Made by a program: the position numbers and the translations under genes
Notes under the pieces: model-generated
The model's input: only the letters and a program-made list of their open reading frames with translations
Database searches by the model: none
What the model was told of the DNA's origin: nothing
In this document: piece after piece, positions 24,743 to 36,656 of the stretch
Position numbering within the stretch: the first letter of the stretch is position 1
Layout: each line of letters starts with the position of its first letter
From: Arthrobotrys musiformis
Taxonomy: Eukaryota; Ascomycota; Orbiliomycetes; Orbiliales; Orbiliaceae
Assembly (NCBI GenBank): GCA_036971715.1
Contig: JAVHJL010000013.1
Span: forward strand, 992,001-1,056,000
Length of the DNA stretch: 64,000 bases
Direction of reading: 5' to 3'

Positions 24743-25088
24743 GTTTATTTTTTTTTATCTTATTTTTATTTGTTTTACGGGGTTATGGAGGTTTTGGTGG
24801 TTGGCGGGGTGGAGTGGTGGGGTGAAGTGGGATGTTTTTTGCCAAGTGATGTTTTTTTGGATGAAATTTTGATGGTTGCGACAGAGCTAGCGAAGGATTC
24901 TGGAAGGTTTGGGGTATAATTTGTGTACTATAGGTTTCTACTTGTACACAGTATGGTGTCTACAATATCTGAGCATCATCCCTGAAGCAGGAGATTCTTC
25001 TGGAATCATTGAGTATATTTGTATTGTACACTAGATTATTATACAGTAGCCTTTTGTGACTCGTTGATAGATAAACTGAGAAAAGGGC
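24743..25088. other. Spacer between the ankyrin and LYR genes
   Basis: About 350 bases with G/T-rich and T-rich stretches near 24743-24860. No ORF with a domain was seen. It is the likely promoter of the ankyrin gene and the 3' region of the LYR gene. Confidence 0.45.
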
Positions 25089-26508
25089 CTAGTCGTCCGG
25101 ACCGAAGACTTTGCCGATATCCAGTCCCCGCCGAGACCGTTTCCCCTTCCCGGACACCAGAGCTCCGTTATCGTGTCGCTGTGAATGTCTATTCTCCTTC
25201 TTATCCCGCTTTCCGTCGTTTTCGCCTTCTTGGGATTGTGGGGGTGGTTGCTTCGATCGTGGTTTTGTGTCTCTTTTAGACTTGTCGTCGTGATGAGATC
25301 GTGGTTTTGAGTATGAGTTTTGACGGGTATTATCTGTTCTCCTTGAGTTCCCGCGGGGTTTGTGGTCTCGGGATTCGAAGTTGTTACCACGCTTGAATGG
25401 TTTAGGCTTTGGAGCCCGTGATGTGGGGTTGAACCCCGCGGCTATAAGCTGTTCATTCAAAGCTTCCATTTGGGCATCCGCATCGTCGTCCGGGCTGAGT
25501 TCCAACAGCCGCTCTTTCTGCCTCGCCGTCGGTTTGGGTCCCTTCGTAGATTCAACTGTCTGTGGATCCAGTGCTGCTTCCACCGCTTTAGCAGCCGGCA
25601 CAACCTTCCCCTTCGCCCTCGCCCTCTCCGCCTTCAGGTTATCCATAAACTCCGCAACCCTCCTCTTATGCGTCTCAATAACATCCATACACCTCCCAGA
25701 CCTCTCCCAAGTCTGCACCTGATTAGCCCAAAGCTTAACCTGCAGCTCCATCTGCGCCTTCCCAACCTCGGTCTTCCAGTACCCCTCCGCCGTCGGATTC
25801 TGATCTGCGTTTTGCAATCTCCACTCCCTGCCTGCTTCATTCCATATCTCGCTCTCGAAGGCATCTTCGTTATTTGCGTATTCCCGATCCCACTTCAGCG
25901 CTTCGATCGCATCATCGCGTTTTACTTTTTGTAAAACCTTCTTGTTGAGGATGCCCGACAGGACGGGTGATTGTTTCGTTCCCGTGTACCTGACGAAGGG
26001 GATCGTGTTACCGCCTATGATCGTTGGTTTGAACCTTAAATCGAAGGGTAGTAGAGCTAAATTGGGGTTTATCGCTTTTGGAGGTTTCGGTTTGGGGGTG
26101 GGTTGGATTGTGATGTTTGCCGCTTGCATTCTAGTTAGTGGCGGGGTGTGGGTGCGGGTGAGGGTTAGGAAGGCGGAGAGGCGGGTTTGTTCGATTTTGT
26201 CGCCGGAGATGGCGAGGCGGAGGGAGGTTTCGGCTTTGTAGCCGAAGGAGAGAGCATCGCGGAGGGTGGAGACGGCGATGTCGCGGGTATTGTGTTTTTT
26301 GAATTCGCGGGTGATGATGGGTTTTAGATTTTGGAGGGCGGGGAGGGTGGTGGTGGTGGATTTGGCGTGCTTGAGGAGTCGGCGGTATAATGCCAGACCT
26401 TTTTATAGATTCAGCACGAGTAGTTTGGAGGATGGTGGGGGACTTACAGGCTGCGCGGTGGGCTACATTCTGGTGGAGAGCGGCTTGTTTGGAGGCCGGA
26501 AATCGCAT
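25089..26508 (-). CDS. LYR-motif protein (Cup1-like N-terminal domain)
   Basis: Two exons (26508-26448, 26398-25089; 49-nt intron, GTAAGT donor) give 456 residues. The junction creates the LYR signature: AACLALYRRLLKHAK. A helical N-terminus continues with KPIITREFKKHN and GDKIEQTRLSA, as in the Cup1-like LYR family. The centre has KLWANQVQTWERSG. The C-terminal third is low complexity, rich in Arg, Lys, Ser, Gln and His. LYR proteins usually work in mitochondria with acyl carrier protein, in complex assembly or Fe-S transfer; the exact partner here is not evident. The next upstream ATG in the other frame stops quickly, supporting the chosen start. Confidence 0.82.
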
Positions 26509-27153
26509 CTAAGGATGCTTCGAGGGATGTGAGGATGGGACGGTTGTCGTGACCATCCTTCTGTTCTGTTCTGTCGTGCTGTGGAGGTTGGAAGTGGTGG
26601 TGGATTTGGTGGTCAGAGATTTTCTATGGTGTTTGTTCGTTGGTCTAATTTGATTTCGATTCTTGTCGGATATCGCCCGACTTGTATGCAAACGACCTAG
26701 AATAAAAGGCATATGATCGATATTAGAGACACCAAGAGAGATTGTATAATATTTAAGAAGAAGATGGTGAAGTTAAAAAAGGGGGAATTCCATTCGCTGT
26801 TTGTATGCTGAATTTCGAATTTCATTACATCGTCAAATGGGCAGACATTGTAGCAAGCAGACCACCAAACTAGTCTTTCATGCTCAAAAGCAAGTCGATA
26901 CATCGCATCGTCGTCGTCGTTCCCTTTCCACAACAGGGAAAGAGCTTGTTCTCCGACAAAAATTGGGGGGAACAAATATGAAGAAAAAAACGCCAAAAAC
27001 ACCTTCAGACCCGGGAGGAGGTGATCTTTTAAACTGTATCTAATCCTCACTCCCTCTTCTCCCCGGCTCCCGGGGTTTTCCTCTACTAGGACGTGGATTT
27101 GAATTCAAAGGTGTGGTAGGAGGGGAATTGGTTATAAATTGGAAAGAGGGTGC
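26509..27153. other. Spacer between LYR gene and MMS2
   Basis: Contains the LYR promoter and the MMS2 3' end. Two ORFs of about 100 codons on opposite strands overlap each other and show no domain, so neither was accepted. Confidence 0.45.
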
Positions 27154-27943
27154 TTAGAAGGTGCTTCCCTCAGGTGGCTGTGGGAGTTTCTTGTTATTTC
27201 CGCTGGCCATGAACCTGGTAATTGACATATAATTTAGTGATTTGTATACTTTTGTGTAGATTTCTGGAGCAGCATTTACCTTCGAAGCTCGGTGAGAATA
27301 GTCTCCATGGTGTAATCCCGCTTCCAATTCGCCAAACACTGCAACTTTGTAGGGTCAACCTATTCACACACAAAAACACCAGTCAGTACAACATCCCTCA
27401 AGAGGAAGGAATAACAAATAAAAATGGAGGGAAGGAGATAAATAAAAGGGTAGAACCGACCTTTCCATCATCCGCGCTCACGCACGGCAGGTTAATTCTG
27501 GATATGAACTGTACTGTCGGCGGGACATCGGGGTATTGTTCATCACAGTGGAGTTTGACGCTGTAAATCCTATTCTCATGGACGCTCTGTATTCATATAA
27601 AATACCTCAACCGTTAGTAGGAGTCGTGGTTGTGGTGGTAATAGTAATATTGATAAGGAAAGGGGGGGTCTAGAGGGGTAAGTTGGAAGAAGAGGGGTGA
27701 CGAACGTGGGGAGGACCGAGGATGGTGCCGTTCCAGTTGGTCATCATGATATCGTTTCCATCGTCGAGGCCGAGAGAGCAGGCGTCTGCAGATTACACGA
27801 TGTAAGCCGTATATCCTTCCTCGTTTACATGTATATACTTAAGCAAGTATATAAGAGGGTCTTGGAGGAATACCGGATCCTAGACCCTTCTCGCCCTTCT
27901 CGAGTTCCTCCAAGAGTCGGAAGTTTCTTGGGACCTTGGCCAT
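27154..27943 (-). CDS. MMS2: Ubiquitin-conjugating enzyme variant Mms2
   Basis: Five short exons (27943-27874, 27785-27706, 27586-27461, 27359-27280, 27214-27154) give 138 residues, the normal length. The protein begins MAKVPRNFRLLEELEKGEKG and ends NKKLPQPPEGSTF, both diagnostic of Mms2/Uev1. It keeps the UBC fold (WNGTILGPPHS, YPDVPPTVQFISRIN) but has no catalytic cysteine where E2 enzymes carry it. It pairs with Ubc13 to build Lys63-linked ubiquitin chains on PCNA for error-free DNA damage tolerance. One donor (GTTCGT at 27705) is non-optimal, but all joins preserve frame and family text. Confidence 0.95.
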
Positions 27944-28356
27944 GTTGAGTCTCTTGTCTCGGTAATGATAATAGCTGTGGCAGCGATGGCACTAGCTAGA
28001 GGATTGTATTGGTATTCGGGTGTGTATATTCGTGGTTTACCAAGAGGTAGTTGGGAGAGTTGGAGGTTGAGGGTTGAGGTTGAATGGAGGTCGAAGGTGG
28101 GACAGGGGAGAAGGTGGGACAGACAGAATGCTCGCGTGGAGGGACAGACTCTCAGGTCGGTCTCCCAGCCAGGTCAGGTCAGCCTCTCCAACAAGGCAAC
28201 AAACGTAACCAAACCAAACCGGCGTGGCAGCTGGCGGGGGATTCAGATAGAAGGAATAAAGCGGCTTAAAAGCCTAAATTGGGGCCACCATTTTAATTAT
28301 CACTATGACAATGGCCTGCCCATGACGACGCGCAGCCACTTCTGGTATCTACCTAC

Positions 28357-28385
28357 TTACATTACATTACATTACATTACGTTAC
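28357..28385 (+). repeat. (ATTAC)n microsatellite
   Basis: Six near-perfect copies of a five-base unit, the last changed to GTTAC. Confidence 0.9.
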
Positions 28386-28394
28386 ACTCACTCA

Positions 28395-28431
28395 TCGGAC
28401 ATCGAGACATCAGACATCGAGACATCGAGAC
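28395..28431 (+). repeat. Short GACATCGA-type tandem repeat
   Basis: Imperfect copies of GACATCGA/GACATCA lie next to the ATTAC repeat, about 95 bases before the MON2 start. Confidence 0.75.
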
Positions 28432-28526
28432 CATCTCATAAATTTAAACCTCATGCCGGCCCATCGGACCTGCTCGGGATAGCGACTATTATATTATAGT
28501 ATACCTTCTGCGCCCACGACCTCACG

Positions 28527-31500
28527 ATGACCGCCCAGATCCTAACCCATGAGCTCACCTCGCTGCTAGCAGAGGCAAGGAAGCGCAGCGGCGACTTGAG
28601 ATCCGTATGTCCTGCCTCTTAATTATCACCTGCTTCATCACAATCCGGATTGATTCTAACAGTATGCGACAATGCGATTCTACAGGCGACCGAGAAGTCA
28701 TTGGCCGAGCTCAAGCTCCTGTCGTCCAGTCCGGAGAACGAAGTCGCTCGAGGTACACACGGCCCGTCCCCACAAACCTCAACTTCACGCCTAGGCTAGA
28801 GAACTCCGTACTCATATTTTACTTGCCCGTCTATGTAGAACTCTCGCGAAAGCCGTCGTTCCCGTCGCCGTTCATACTAGCATGCGCCTCCAAACATCCC
28901 CGGCTAACCGCCATGGGCATAAGCTGTCTCCAACGCCTAATCGTAGCAAAAGCACTCGCCCAGGTACCTCATAACACCCAATTGGCTTCCCATATTACAT
29001 ATACTAGGTTCGTCTTTGCTTACAAGGGTGTATGAGGCTGTAGGCAAGATTAAAGGAGGTCCTAGACGCTTTCAGAGACGCCGTAACCCTTGGTCCGTTC
29101 CCCGAAAAACCTGCGACTTTACATCCTCCCCGGCATACTGATACTCATGGATAGGCCCTGATATTCAGCTTAAGATCCTTCAAGCGCTTCCGTCGTTATT
29201 ACAGAACTATGCATCTAACATCAAAGGCAAATACCTGGAGGAAACCTTGGCGATATGCTCAAGCTTGCAAGGAACTAAGGTCGCTGTCGTGAACAGCACT
29301 GCTGCTGCTAGTGAGTAGAATGCTGGTCCCATATATAGGCATATCAAGGGAGTCGTGTTGACGTTGTGGCAGCTTTACAGCAACTTATAATATCGGTTTT
29401 TGATAAAGTGGCGGCCGAAGATGGTACTAAGAAGCTCTGAAAACTTGGAATTTTTGATTGGCTGAGATACTAATTTCAAAAGATAAGGCATCTGAAATTG
29501 CTACTTCTGAGGACGTCTCCGTAGACGGCGAAACAATATCCCTGCGACCGGCTGCTGCAGATGCATATAGAGTATGCTAATCTCCTCCAACCCCTAACTC
29601 AAGTCTAACAGTGGGGAAAACAATAGGTATTTCAAGATCTCTGTCTACAGACCGAAGGCCAGAAACCTCAGCATGTCCAGTTCACTCAGATCCCCCAACC
29701 GTTCGGTCTGGAGCTCATCGAATCCGTCTTGGCCAATCACTTCGAAATATTCCTCTCTCATAAGGAGCAAGCTCACGTCGTCCGCGCCCGAGTCGCCCCG
29801 TTCGTCATTAGGTCTCTTTCTAATCGCACGAACTTCCCAATTGCCGTACGGGTCATTCGAATATTCTACGTTCTTCTACGGCGCCACCTTTCTATATTAG
29901 AGTCGGAATGCGAAGTAGCCCTGGGACTTCTCATGCATATGTTGGATCCGGATGCAGGACCGGGATGGAAACGAGCGCTTTGTATGGAAATCGTCAGAGG
30001 GCTATTTGCAGAAGCATCGTTGGTGAGAAGGTTATATTCAGTATACGACGCTCGGAAAGAGAAGAAGCCGGTTCTGAAAGAACTCATGGCGATGCTTGCT
30101 CGCTTGGCGACGGAGAAACCGAGCATCATTGGGTTGGGGACACAATCTTCGATTCCACTGGATCAGAATGCGCTTAGGAACATGTCTAATGAACAACTGG
30201 CGCTTGAAGCCGGGGGTGTCGCTGGGATTATTGGTGGTGTCTCCGGGGTCAGTGATGCTGCGGTACCCGGCCTAAGCCTTCAGTGGAGCTCAGTGCGAGT
30301 TCCTTGCATCGAACAACTTGATAAAACCGAGCCACCAGCTACTCCAGAGTCGTATCTTTACGCATTGGTTCTGAGTTGCATAAACAGCTTTTCGGAAGGG
30401 TTGGCGAAGTTCGTCCTCCCGCTGGCGACATCATCTTCCGATATCAAGGGTTCCAAGAAGCGCAGGCTTAAAGCATCAGTACAAGCTCAAGCCGCTAACG
30501 ATAGCGATGCTACCAGTGGCGGTGAGAACCAAGAAAAAAAGACTCCGCCGAATAGTCTATCGAGGAAGAGTTCGACAATGAAGAGGCGGGTTAAGGGGAT
30601 ACTAAACCCGCTAACACTTGAGGAGCATCCACTACAAGCTGATATCCAGACATGCGCATCAATTGTAGACACCTGCTGGCCCGCGGTTTTTGCGCTCTAT
30701 TCAACGTATCTGTACGCCACGCTCGATAACGATTACTACCACAGCTTGGTCAGGTCTTTGCAGAAGTTTACGCAAGTTGCGGGTGTATTGGACCTTTCGA
30801 CTCCTCGGGATACTTTCCTCACAACGCTTGGGAAGGCGGCGGTACCCCCACAGGTGCTATCCTCCCATGTAGCTTACTCGGGTTTCCACGAGGTCTCTTC
30901 AGGGAAAGAGACGCCGTCCTCGTCTTCCACAAATTTGACAGTACCGGGGCCTGACTCAAAACCTCTTGCATTGAACGTTCGAAACCTCGTCTGCTTGCGG
31001 GCTTTGTTAAATGTTGGGACGGCTTTGGGAACCACCCTCAAGGACTCGTGGACGATAGTCCTCGAAGCCTTGCAGCAGACTGATTACATCTTACAGTCTA
31101 CGTACCGTGTAAACACTAAATCGTCATCCCAATCCATCAAGTCCATAGATTCGCAAAGATCTGCGAACGATGGCCAGGCCACATTGGCCAATGTCGGGCC
31201 CGAGATTGCAGCAGTCGAAGTAACTTCTCAGAAGTTGTTTGAAAGCACAAGGGAATTTAATAATGAAGCGTTCCGTTCGTTTTTACGTGCTCTATGCGAC
31301 TTGTTGGAGCTTGACGAATTGGAGCCGCCCACACCCACCGCGGAAACTACCCAGGCCAAACGTACGCGAGGAGCTATGCCCGTGTTACCGGGGCATAGGC
31401 CACTAGGATTCGGACACCGCCGGATCAGTAGTATCGGAAGTCGACGTAAATCCTCGTCTGCTACGGCTATTGATAATACTTTTGCGATATCGAAACTTGG

Positions 31501-34207
31501 GGAGTTGGTGCAGGTTAACATTGAGCGGTTGATAACGGATGACCCTGAGGATAATGGATGGGATACGATACAGCGTTACCTTCTAATCGCATCGACGTCG
31601 AGAGGGGTTGAGGGTGCGATTAGGCTGAAGGCATCGGAAATTCTACATGAGTTTGTGATATTGTCTGCCAGGACGCTGAATCCTGATTCCCCCGGTGTTA
31701 TAAATATCCAAGAGCGGGTTTTGAATTCGCTGTTGAAGGAACTCCGAGGTCTTGAAGATGGGAACCAGGCTGGTGGCGATATCAATAGCAATACCGTCAA
31801 GCTTGTCGATGCGGATATTCACAAATCGGCGTTGGAGGCTCTAACGACGATGCTCGAGCAATCCGGAGAAACTCTGAAGTCTGGTTGGGATATACTGTTC
31901 AGTATTATGAACACCGCGTTTAAGGCGCCCGTTGAGGGGAAGGCGTTTAGGCCGGCTGGAAGGTCTATACGTTTGCTCAAGACGTCGTTTGCGTCTTTGC
32001 AGCTTATTTGTACGGATTTTCTGGGGCTTTTACCAATCGACTGTGTCTTGGTTCTTATCGATACGCTGTATGCGTTCTGCGCGCAAGTGGATGATTTGAA
32101 TATCTCGTTGACGGTATGTCCCCAATAAATTTTATTTCTACGACAGGTTACTAACTATACTAGACAATTACATACTTCTGGAACATCTCCGACTTCCTCC
32201 AGCGTCAAAAATCCGACAACGGAGGCGAGCACGACTTCCCGAATACCGACAAGGAACTCCTCGCCGCCGTCCGTTCACAGGGCTCGAGTACCAGCATGGT
32301 CCTCTGGCTCATTCTCCTCCTCCGACTGGCGGAAATAACCAAAGACCCGCGTTCGGAAGTCCGAAACGGATCGATCCAGACGTTGTTCCGCATCTTCGAC
32401 TCTTACGGACATATACTGGGACCCAAAGCCTGGAGCTCGTGTTTGAATATAGTAGTATTCAAGATGATGTCTACGACGGAAACTCTGCTTCAGGAGGGGA
32501 GTTTACCCGCCCCGGAGAGGAAACAGTGGGATGAGACTGTGGTGCTTATTCTTAAGGGGACGAGTAATCTGTACTCGAACTTTTTGAATGTATTCCAGTT
32601 GCTGTCGAGCTTTGAGGTGATTTGGAGTACGTATATTAAATACCTACGGCATCTTTTGGATTGGCGGAGCTTTGAGGTTACGAAGACGGTGTACAGGGAA
32701 CTTGCGAGGTTGTTGGAGAAAGCGGCGGCGTCGGAAGAAATCGCCGTGGGGTCGAAGAGGGAGGCGTGGGATTTATGGGCGAAGCAGGGGAGGGGGTTGG
32801 TGGAAGAGATCGAGGGGGGCAGTCAGAATAATTCCCAAGAGACGCTGACGGCATTTATCAATGCGTTCAAACCGTTGTATAAACTGATGGGAACGATCAC
32901 ATCGACTGCGGATATCGAGCAGGCGCTCGGGGTGTTTAGGGATTGTATGCTGTACCCCGAGCTACCGGCGTACTTTTTCGACGTGGAGACTTTGAGCGCG
33001 CTGCAGAGTGCGATATTGGAGTCGGTTAAAGCGATCGATACTACATCTACGGAATGGACGTCGTTGGTGTTAAAGGAGCTGGCGTTTTTGAGTCGGTTGC
33101 CGTATCGGGGGGTATCGGGTGGTGATGGGAAGTCGAGGAAACCGTCGTATGTTGCTGTTTCTTCGACGATTCTGTCCGGGTTGGCGGGGTTGTGTCTTAA
33201 ACATGCCGGTTCGGGGGATATTTACGATTCCCGGGCGGTATCTGCTGCTCTTCAGGCATTATGCGAGCCTATTCGGCTGAAATATAAATTCTACCCTGGG
33301 GCGACGACAAGGAAGGAGGCGTTGTGGATACAGGCTACCAAAGTGGCACTTACGATATTGAAAGATCTGATACCGATATTGGATAAGATGGAGCTTGGGG
33401 TGGAGGTTAGGGTTGGGATATGGGAGGATGTGGTTGATATTGCGTGTGGGATTGTTAGTGCGGACTGCGACGATGAGGATGTGGATGTTGTGCTTAAGGA
33501 TGAGGAGTTTGATATTGGAGCGTTCAGGGAGGTTAGGGGGTTGGTTATCCCGCGGCTTGGGGGGGGTGGTGGTGCCCGAGTATGTGAGGGAGAGGTATGT
33601 GAGGAGTGTGTTTTATGCTAGTTTGTTGTATAAAGTTGATGATGGGGAGTTGGAGGTTGAGTTTGATGGGAGGAGGGAAGGGTTGTTTGGGATTACGAGT
33701 GATTTGGTGTTGGAGAGGAGGGCGAGGGTTAGTTATGAGTGTTTGGATGAGCTGTTCGAGCTTTGTGGGGAGAAGGGGGGGGGAGTGGGAGAGTTTGGCG
33801 GGGGTGGCGATGAGGTGGATGTTGGTGAGGGTTTCTGTTGTGCTCAGACGGTTTGCGGCGGTGAGTTTCTTCTTTTTTCTATTTCTTCTTATATTGGTAT
33901 ATTACTTTGGGGCTGAGGCTGATTATGTTTTTATTTATAGGACCAACCGCTCCGAGGGAGGACGCCGCAGCCTAGGTGTCAGAGGAAGGAGATCATATAC
34001 ATCATGGAGAAGTTTACAAAGCTACGGTCTGCGTGCGCGGGGGGTGAAGGGCAGACGGTACAGACCACCGCAATTGAAGGAGGGACGAAACGGCATTTGT
34101 TAGTTATGTTTCCTTATATTTCGCAGGCTGTTGGGGTTGCGTATGGGGATGGAGAGTTGTTGGTGCTTTTGACGAAGGCGCTGGATGAGATTGGACGGAT
34201 GCATTAG
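28527..34207 (+). CDS. MON2: Mon2 (DOP1-MON2 trafficking scaffold), two frame breaks near the 3' end
   Basis: Multi-exon gene. Early exons read MTAQILTHELTSLLAEAR, ATEKSLAELKLLSSSPENEV and RKPSFPSPFILACASKHPRL, the conserved start of Mon2/Sec7-related proteins. The main exon (to 32113) and the next (32164 on) carry the helical-repeat body, including HFEIFLSHKEQAHVVR and RTNFPIAVRVIRIFYVLLRR. The last exon (33941-34207) begins DQPLRGRTPQPRCQRKEI, the conserved Mon2 tail. Mon2 is a large peripheral scaffold of the trans-Golgi and endosome working with Dop1 and Neo1-type flippases. Inside the penultimate exon the frame changes at a G8 tract (33559-33566) and again at a G9 tract (33775-33783). 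Homologous text continues in all three frames, so each tract has one G too many. This is either sequencing error or real mutation. Confidence 0.88.
33559..33566 (+). other. Frame break 1 in MON2 (G8 tract)
   Basis: Before the tract the frame reads EVRGLVIPRLG. After it, family-like text (VVVPEYVRERYVRSVFYAS) is in the next frame. A seven-G tract would join them. Confidence 0.8.
33775..33783 (+). other. Frame break 2 in MON2 (G9 tract)
   Basis: Before it the frame reads CLDELFELCGEKGG. After it EWESLAGVAMRWMLVRVS continues in the third frame and splices correctly to the last exon. An eight-G tract would restore the frame. Confidence 0.8.
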
Positions 34208-34284
34208 GGGTTTTTTTTTAACTCTTTGTATTGATGGTTCTTTTTGGGTATCTTAATTTAACAGGTTTTTAAAGTATATGGGGG

Positions 34285-36037
34285 TTATTCTTCTGATGGG
34301 GGGGTTTTGAAGCCCTCGAAGTACTATTTGGAGGTTAGTATGTGGAGGGGTTTCATATGTGGGTGAGGGGGGGTACCTTTCTCCGGAATGGATTGAGGGC
34401 GTCTGCTGTGCGTGCGAGCCTTGGGTTTTGGGAATCGAGGGTTTCCTCTGTGATGTCGGCTGGGGTGTTATCGACCTCCTCTTGATCGGTTTCGTGGCGG
34501 GTGTAGGTTAGTAATCTTCTGGACCCTATACCGGCGTCAGTAATACTTCAGATATATATAAAAGGATTGGGGAAAAAATTACATTTGTTAAAATTCTGCA
34601 CGCAGACGGATTCTAATTTGAGATTTCTGTGCGCGGGGATGGAGAATTCGTTGAAGTCCTCGTCTGCGGTGGGGAGCCAGATGCACAGACGGCCGTTGGG
34701 GACCAGGTGGGTGGAAGCGAAGTTTGTGATGTCGTTTAGCATTTTGTCGAAGCTGTAGGGACGCTTCGGGGGGACGAAGTCCTTTCTTCTGTTTTTTTGT
34801 TAGTGTTTGGTTGATATATCGATATGGTAAAGAGGGAGGAGGCAGTACGTGTGCTGTGCGACGCCATCGATGATGATTGGTACTTTTGGCCTCGAGGGGT
34901 CTCTGCTGCCCAATACCTTCAGTCCTTCTCTGACGCCATACGGCGGATCGCAGATGATTGCGTCGAATATTTGTTCGTTTTTTTGTCCGCCGTATCTACC
35001 CAGCGGACTATTCGTGAGGTCGCTGACGAACATATCGCCGAATCTATCCATGATTTTATATTGTTCAAAGTTACTGCGGAGGGATTTCCCGGGCTTTGAA
35101 CCTCTGATCATCCGTCCGTCTATATCCGAGCCGAAGGAGATTCCGCCGAAATGCGCGCATGCGACGGCGAAGCTGCCGGTGCCGACGAATGGATCGTATG
35201 TTAGTTTCCCCGGAGAAACGAGGGCCATGTTTGCTGTTACCAGCGATAATTCCGCATCCATCGATGTTGTGCCGATGTAGTTTCTCTTCTTCAGGTCGTA
35301 GGTTTCTATTATTGCCCTACTGGACTTTGCGAGGAATCGGGTGAAGTAGAGTTGGTGCGGTTGTTCCAGGTGCGTGGGGTTTCTAGACGGGGTTTCTAGT
35401 TTTTCATCGATTTTTAGGGCGGCGAAGAGGATTGGGTCTAGGATGGAGGTTGCCTCGTAGTCCTCCATTATCACGAATGTTTCGTCTGGGTTTTTCATCT
35501 TTATGGGGCCGTTGAAGCCGACGTAGGAGAAGGATTCTATTAGTTCTCGTTTGTTGGGTTCCGTTCGCATGCCGTTGAATGATTCGAAGGAGAATTTGAA
35601 GGAGGAGGAGTGGTAGAGGTGCCAGAGGTGGGATGTGCGGGATTTTACGGAGGCGTGGAGGTCCGGGTAGGTTGCGCCGGTGCCCCAGAGTTCGTAGATG
35701 GCTTTTGAGAGGATGGAGCGGGAGATTAGAGTGCTTGCGGCGGTGGGGGATTCGAGGGCTATTCGGGCGAAGGGGGACTGTTTTATATTCATATTCTATT
35801 AGTATGTAACCTTATATATATATGTATGTATATATTATATCTTGAGATAGAGGAATTGGGTGTGTGTACCTTCTCGGAATACTGCAGTATTTCATATTTG
35901 ATATTGAACAACTTGGCCAGGGACTCGAGCTCCGGCAGACGGAAGGTCTCGTGCACCTGGGCGAAGTGGATGAGGTACTCTCTCATCGGCGGGGGCAGGT
36001 TCGAGACCGGAGCGAGGGAGTCGCCCGTTGCAGCCAT
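34285..36037 (-). CDS. TRM11: tRNA (guanine(10)-N2)-methyltransferase Trm11
   Basis: Five exons (36037-35870, 35777-34849, 34788-34583, 34525-34377, 34323-34285) give 496 residues. The N-terminus (MREYLIHFAQVHETFRLPEL) is the THUMP-like part. The methyltransferase domain shows the SAM-binding motif DPFVGTGSFAVACAHFGG and the catalytic DPPYG in IICDPPYGVREG. The last 13-codon exon ends YFEGFKTPPSEE, typical of the family. Trm11 acts with Trm112 to form m2G10 in cytosolic tRNAs. The 3' end lies only 77 bases from the MON2 stop (tail to tail). An in-frame ATG further upstream exists, but MAATGDSLAP fits the family better as start. Confidence 0.94.
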
Positions 36038-36656
36038 TTTGGTATCTCGATGGCCTGAGCTTGATAGTGCTCTGGTACTTATATATATATTCTCCCTGTG
36101 GGGGGGTCGGGATAGTGGGTTTATATTTACTGTGACGAGGATATTAGTCATTTGAAGTTTATATGGGGAATAACGTACTGAAAGATGGCAGTTTATGTAT
36201 CCTCCGCCGGACGCTGCAGAGATAGATCATGAAATATCACACCCACTCTGCTCTTTTACAACCTTTTATATCTTGAGGTTGAACGGTGTCATGATCGATG
36301 TAGTTTTATAGACGAAGGTTTGGGGTTTGTGAAGATTCGAGATGTTGGATGTTGTTGTGTGTGGTCGTTTGATAAAGGTCACACACATATTGCGCTTCAA
36401 GGTTTTTAGCGATAAACCTCCAACCCACATCTTCTCTTCGTGTAGAAACAGCGAACGGACTGGACGGCGGGTCTAACATCGACGGCCCTCGACGACAGAT
36501 ATTTGGCGCCTATTGGATAGAGGGGATGGCGATACGGTAGCGATAGATCGCTTTCAATCGATACTACAATCAGCCGGCGGCGGTGGGCCGGGATCCTACA
36601 TATAAAAATCTAGACGAACAGCTTCGAAACCCCCCCACTACGATACAACCGCGACA
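36038..36656. promoter_or_regulatory. Bidirectional promoter region TRM11/uL2m
   Basis: A 619-base gap between divergent genes. No ORF was seen. A TATA-like ATATAAAAA stretch lies near 36600, about 55 bases before the ribosomal-protein start. Confidence 0.5.

Larger units (their letters stand above)
27944..28526. promoter_or_regulatory. Bidirectional promoter region MMS2/MON2
   Basis: Divergent genes share 583 bases. It holds two tandem repeats: TTAC/ATTAC at 28357-28385 and GACATCGA-like units at 28395-28431. Confidence 0.55.
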
